From Marisa cornuarietis (lineage: Eukaryota; Mollusca; Gastropoda; Architaenioglossa; Ampullariidae), in assembly GCA_004794655.1 (NCBI GenBank), contig SMMW01000575.1:9264001-9328000 (forward strand): a stretch of DNA of 64,000 nt, in the 5' to 3' direction. The notes beneath the pieces were generated by a model that had not been told where the DNA came from, did no database searches, and was given only the letters and a program-made list of their open reading frames with translations. A program made the position numbers and the translations under genes. Positions within the stretch are counted from its first letter, which is position 1. Each line of letters opens with the position of its first letter. Positions 59,895 to 64,000 of this stretch are shown here, one piece after another.

Positions 59895-60845
59895 CTCAAA
59901 CTGAATTTAATGTCTGATTAGCTTTACAGTCCACACAAATTTGCAAATCTCTGTTGAACTTCCATTTGCAGACTGACTTAGTCTTTATCTTATAAATTCA
60001 GTGTAAGCTTTGGTTATACTATAGGATGCGGATCTCATCCTTTGTTATTGCTCACTTATTTCACATGTAGCAGTTAATTACACAAATGTCATGGAAATCT
60101 AAATATTTTACAGCAAAATGTGATCGCTTTCGATTGAATCTTTTTTCTTGCCGTTGAAAATGGAAGAAAAAAAAGAATCTAGATGTTCCTTACATACTCT
60201 CCTTGCAATGAGTACAAGAAAGCTGATCGGATCTTCCATATGAATAAATATCTGTAATAACTTTTATTCTGCATCAAGAAATAGGTATTCAGTTCGCTCA
60301 AAGGAGCACGGTCGTACTCTAAAGGGAATGGGATGGCGGAATGAAGCCAGTTCTGAAAAGCAATTGATCGAAATATTGTAGCGGGAAGCATTGACCGGCA
60401 ATGCTCTCAATAATTACTATTTTACGAGTTCCCAAAACAGAGGAAGGTCTCATTGAAAACGGAGCCGGCTGCGAACACTGCACTCACAGATAGCGCAATG
60501 TGTGTTCTGTAACCAGTGGTGTGATCGACCACGGGACGATGTTCACGGATATGATTGTAGTGGAGTGCCTGCAGGCAGGTACAGAGTGCTTTTGGCAACT
60601 ACACGCCACTCAGAAATTCGGCGCACAGGCTGGGGGTTGGATCCGTTCTGTCAGCTGCTCGGTACTGTGGGGTATGCTCACGAGCAATGACAAATTTCGT
60701 AAAAATCTGCAAGAATGAGGGTGTTTTGTCCATGATTCAGCGCATGCGCAGTACGCGGTGGTCGTGGCTAAAGCGGAAGAGGGGGGGCGGGGGTCAGTCT
60801 GTTAGCCATTCAGTTGTTTTCACACAGACATCTGGACGTAAAGAA
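59895..60845. other. Stretch without a recognised gene
   Basis: Unique sequence, AT-rich to about 60450 and mixed after. Frame 60500-60718 (plus) has no recognised domain. Confidence 0.45.
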
Positions 60846-61037
60846 ATGGATATGAAAGATAACTGTTATGTTAAAAATTACCACAACAGTAAATTAAACA
60901 AAGCAGGAGTTTTACCTGCCTTCCAGATGGAAAATTCCCAAAGACGAAAATTGTGGTTATGCAATACAAAGAGAGAACTTCATGCTGACAGTAAAATCAA
61001 CAGTATGTGGTCGACATTTCGTGTCAGAATTTTCATA
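60846..61037 (+). pseudogene. Broken THAP-type zinc-finger domain
   Basis: The frame from the ATG at 60846 reads NCYVKNYHNSKLNKAGVL, then QRRKLWLCNTKRELHADSKI. A one-frame shift near 61000 gives VCGRHFVSEF. This is the C-x(2-4)-C-x(35-53)-C-x2-H layout of the THAP DNA-binding domain, with the typical Leu-Trp and the closing VCxxHF. The second zinc ligand is Tyr (TAC) instead of Cys and the frame is broken, so this copy is non-functional. THAP domains occur in host regulators and in P-element-type transposases. No transposase core or inverted repeats are seen here, so the origin is open. Confidence 0.65.
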
Positions 61038-61194
61038 TAAATGACCCGTGTTTAATCAGCGTGATCCCAGTATTTTGTATTACACAGCGACAAGCAAAAC
61101 ACCTGCTTATATGGTAAACTCAAATGTCTTTGCCAGGCCTGGAGAAGGTAGTTTACAAGATGCATGCTGCATCGGCAGGCATGTGTGAAGATTA

Positions 61195-61196
61195 GC

Positions 61197-61231
<35 letters not shown>
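61195..61231. repeat. (AAT)n microsatellite
   Basis: About twelve uninterrupted copies of AAT. Confidence 0.95.
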
Positions 61232-61232
<1 letters not shown>

Positions 61233-62247
61233 CCATTAAGCTGTCACACAGTTAATATTACTTTATTACAGGAATGAATCGTTGGAGAAACAGAAGAATG
61301 TGCAGTAATATTTTGCTTATTACCTTAAAATGTTAGCGTTATTTGTTTGTCAAATCCCCTATAGATAGATATAAGAAATCATACTTTCATGACAATTTTT
61401 ACAAACGGCACTTCCCCCCCCCCCCTACACACACCTAAATACACACACGCGCGCGCACGCACGCACAAGAAAGAGGGGAAGCAGAATTTTCGTAGCATTG
61501 AGAGGTGCCTGTCCGCATATCATTAAAGTAAATAGAACATATTGTGCAAAACACACAGAAATAATCATTGCTATTTAAACTTGTTTATTAAAAGCCCATA
61601 TAATTATTAAATTAGGCTTATATAATTGCTGATCAATAACATGCTGCTCATGGGTAAGTTACTGTACATCTTTGGTTCAAATGAGTGAAAACGACTTTAT
61701 TCTCGCAAAACGCTCCACCCCTTCTGTCTAGTTCTTCTCACTCGAGTAAAAAGGTGTTGATAGTATCCCTCCCACAAATGTTCTCTTCCCCAGTACGCAG
61801 TTAAAGGTGGAAGAGTCAGACAGGGCAGACCGTGCAGGACTCTTTCACGCCACGAGGCCACGCTTTGCTTTGTTTCCTCTACCTACTATCTACCTACTAT
61901 CTAAAATGACTACTTCGGCAAGAACCGGCATCTGTGATAGTGACTCAGATCGTTTCTTTAATTTAAATCACTCTTTATCCATGTTAATGAAGCTGAAATC
62001 GTGTAGCTCCCAGAAGGCGCTTACAGTGAAAGGTCAAGCCCCTCTTTTCTGGTTTGCGCACGGCACGAAGAAATCTGCTTGATTCTGAGTGAATGGGGCC
62101 ATAGGACACTGATCTAAACGAAAGACCCTCATTGTAGGGAAGGTAGAGTGACCCCGGTGTTCCGATGGGAGTTTTAGCACAGGAGCCGTACGCTAAAGTC
62201 GTTCGTAGCATGTGCTCGATGCATTGCCTTACAAGTGGTTCACTTAC
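61232..62247. other. Stretch without a recognised gene
   Basis: AT-rich with a C-run (about 61411-61423) and a short CACGCG run (61440-61466). The frame at 61984-62211 (minus) follows the candidate exon at 62248 but shows no recognised domain. Confidence 0.45.
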
Positions 62248-62317
62248 CCTTTAGAAAATTTGCCTCGTGACGCCCTCAGTGATGCTAGTACACCTGTTGG
62301 TACATCTGTACTAAATC
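62248..62317 (-). CDS. Possible internal exon (minus)
   Basis: A 70-nt exon bounded by a good acceptor (CCGTTCTTCCACAG|) and a consensus donor (AAAGG|GTAAGT). It is open in one frame only, reading FSTDVPTGVLASLRASRGKF, with phase 1 at the start and 2 at the end. No domain recognised and no partner exon identified. It might instead lie within an unrecognised repeat. Confidence 0.27.
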
Positions 62318-62671
62318 CTGTGGAAGAACGGTTATGATATCCGTGTCGCGCAGAGTGCTTTCTCTAGAGGACACCAGCTTGTGAATGGAGTACCTGACTC
62401 CTTAGAGTGACGGGGGAAGGCAGGGTAGAGAGGAGACGGCCACCGAGAAAGGTGAGGTCTCCAACATCGCCTCACCCTAGTGACAGAAAGATAACGGGAT
62501 GACTTTAAACTTTTCTTTCTGCATCCTGCAGAGACTAACGTTGACATTTCTTTTCCTTTACGTAATAGCTGAAGTTATATAATTTAGATCCCTAAGTACA
62601 CTTCCACTTATTAAATGTAGATACCCGAGAACTTTCCCCAGTCGAGCTATATATAGAAGCCCGTAAAACTC

Positions 62672-62699
62672 AACGAACGAACGAACGAACGAACGAACT
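62672..62699. repeat. (AACG)n microsatellite
   Basis: About seven copies of AACG, followed by two ACTA units. Confidence 0.95.
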
Positions 62700-62841
62700 A
62701 ACTAACTTTATAGCTCACCGTAAAGAGATGGCAAACAAACGCAACTGCAGGCAAAACGGAGCACGCGCGCACGAACCCACCCACGCACCATCGTACATCC
62801 GCACGAGGATTACTATATCCCAAGCCTCGCCTTCGAAGCTC

Positions 62842-62873
62842 TATAAATAGCACGCGTATGACGACAGTCAGCT
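62842..62873 (+). promoter_or_regulatory. TATA box plus initiator
   Basis: TATAAATA (62842-62849) with an initiator-like TCAG whose A is at 62870, 28 bases from the first T, which is the standard spacing. An AATAAA lies at 63487-63492, so a short transcription unit of about 640 nt is plausible. The first ATGs after the predicted start open only tiny frames, and the 138-codon frame starting at 62858 begins upstream of the predicted transcription start. The product, if any, is therefore unclear. Confidence 0.4.
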
Positions 62874-63097
62874 TAGTCGATCCTCCATCAATCGTTCAGC
62901 AGTCAGAGGGAGCACGACACGGATGCGCGTGCACAGATGACACGTCTTACACCAGACTCGTCTCCAGTCATCGACCCCTGATCCTCACGTTTCTCACACT
63001 TTTGGTGTTGCTGGCGCCTGTACAATGGCGTCTGAGAGCGGGAGGCGAAACTAACCGACAAACAAGCAGCGCCATGCCTCCATCCGGGGACTGCGGG

Positions 63098-63100
<3 letters not shown>

Positions 63101-63162
<62 letters not shown>
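63101..63162. repeat. (TCA)n microsatellite
   Basis: About 20 copies of TCA. It encodes poly-Ser on plus and poly-Asp on minus in the overlapping frames, which explains those frames. Confidence 0.96.
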
Positions 63163-63164
<2 letters not shown>

Positions 63165-63486
63165 GTATTAGTTTACACGTCTGTAACATTTACGTTACTT
63201 TAGACTTTATGTTTATATTTATAAGAAAAACATGTTTATTTTCTTCACTGCTGAATAATTATGCTTTCACCTAACTGCTCTTTGACGAAGTACCACTGCA
63301 CACTTTAGACTGCTGCTGCTCCTGATGTTTGCTGGTTTAAAATTTTCCTTGTCTACTTCGATAGACAAATCGAGACTTTGTTTCTCGTCACTTTCAACGA
63401 GAGAGTTCAGTCAATCATCTGCAAGGATCTGAACCTAGCAACCACTCTGAACCTATACTTCGCGACCTTTGTTCTTCCTTGTTAAC

Positions 63487-63492
63487 AATAAA
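63487..63492 (+). terminator. Possible polyadenylation signal
   Basis: AATAAA about 620 bp downstream of the TATA/initiator pair at 62842-62870, same strand. Suggestive of the end of a short transcription unit; common by chance in AT-rich DNA. Confidence 0.3.
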
Positions 63493-63842
63493 GCGGGGAT
63501 GTTCACTGCTCATTCTTTTGCATCAGGAAGGACCTCTTCGTCAAGACACGGCTTGAGCCATGCTACTAACAACCAGTGAAGTATTTTGCTCCTGGGCCCA
63601 GGCAGTGGATAAAACGGTCATCCGTTGATAAATGTAAAAGGATAATCATGGGTAAAGAATTTCACTTGTTACACAGGCCAGCATGCTTTCAAAATGTCCA
63701 GTCAATTAGATGAAAAAAAAAACGAAATCCATCCATTTGGATTAATTTAACAATGCTGGATTTATTCTTAGTTTTCACAATTTTTATAGTTCTTATTTTT
63801 CTCTTTATAAATCTATCAGAATGTCTGTGTGCATCTGAAGTC

Positions 63843-63920
63843 GATAATTCAGTGGTCAGAGCACAAGTATCCAAACCCAGAGATTCACTGGTGCGATAAC
63901 CGTGAAGTTTGATTCATTTG
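63843..63920 (+). mobile_element. Degraded tRNA-like SINE or tRNA pseudogene
   Basis: A box A-like TAATTCAGTGG followed by TCAGAGCA, then a box B-like AGTTTGATTCA about 45 bases later. Both are near the tRNA consensus (TAGCTCAGTGG and GGTTCGATTCC), but a full cloverleaf does not form. It differs from the SINE at 25589. The element may extend past the end of the window. Confidence 0.45.
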
Positions 63921-64000
63921 TTGGGACTGGATACCTGAGTCCATAGAGGGCTGATAAGGCAGCGAGGAAGTGAAGATGGGCTCTAGCCTCACTAAAATCT

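Noticed and set aside
62858..63274. 138-codon frame with hydrophobic segment and poly-Ser
   Set aside because: Its ATG lies between the TATA box and the predicted transcription start, and the poly-Ser is the TCA microsatellite. A secreted-protein call was not defensible.

Overview
The window looks like nuclear DNA of an invertebrate animal, most likely a mollusc. It is AT-rich and gene-poor, full of microsatellites (CA, ATC, AAT, ACGC, GA), with spliceosomal splice sites, tRNA-derived SINEs and decayed endonuclease/reverse-transcriptase elements of kinds familiar to me from mollusc genomes. No operons, bacterial genes, rRNA, bona fide tRNA or CRISPR array are visible. The mollusc call is inference from repeat flavour.

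Host genes. The best supported gene is on the + strand at about 42.8-46.4 kb. It has a GC-rich first coding exon (43134-43901, 256 codons, phase 0, consensus donor), a possible 39-nt exon and a terminal exon that joins in phase 0. Three perfect CRE palindromes lie in the 280 bases upstream of its ATG. The product has three RRxS basophilic-kinase motifs plus Gln- and His-rich tracts, and I do not recognise its family. Weaker exon candidates rest on splice signals and phase only: minus strand 37858-37902, 39286-39474 with 40370-40406, 62248-62317 and 1604-2002; plus strand 25414-25463 and 56440-56630. A TATA/initiator/AATAAA unit lies at 62.84-63.49 kb.

Mobile elements carry most of the readable information. 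From left to right: an endonuclease-domain relic (5.2-5.7 kb); a non-autonomous hAT-like element with a perfect 8-bp target duplication and a MITE nested inside it (8.9-9.6 kb); a SINE (14.5 kb); a retrotransposon C-terminus ending in a zinc finger (15.6-16.5 kb); a SINE with a perfect 15-bp target duplication (25.6 kb); an L2/CR1-like relic (26.9-27.5 kb); a fairly well preserved 5'-truncated non-LTR element (27.8-29.7 kb, minus strand); two more fragments of an RTE-like family (31.5-32.3 and 39.6-39.9 kb, minus strand); a possible piggyBac-like C-terminus (46.5-46.85 kb); the second MITE copy (55.9-56.2 kb, opposite orientation); a probable 1.4-kb solo LTR with 5-bp target duplications (58.5-59.9 kb); and a broken THAP zinc-finger domain (60.8-61.0 kb). 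Five short 'GCGCT...TATTATT' tails mark further L2/CR1-like 3' ends.

Tandem repeats include about 15 microsatellites and several minisatellites. The largest is a roughly 25-bp-unit array of about 14 units at 51.4-51.8 kb. Gaps between these features hold AT-rich unique sequence in which I see no supported gene. I found no clearly new biological system. The items most worth follow-up are the CRE-clustered gene, the nested hAT/MITE insertion and the near-intact retrotransposon whose only two frameshifts lie in homopolymers.
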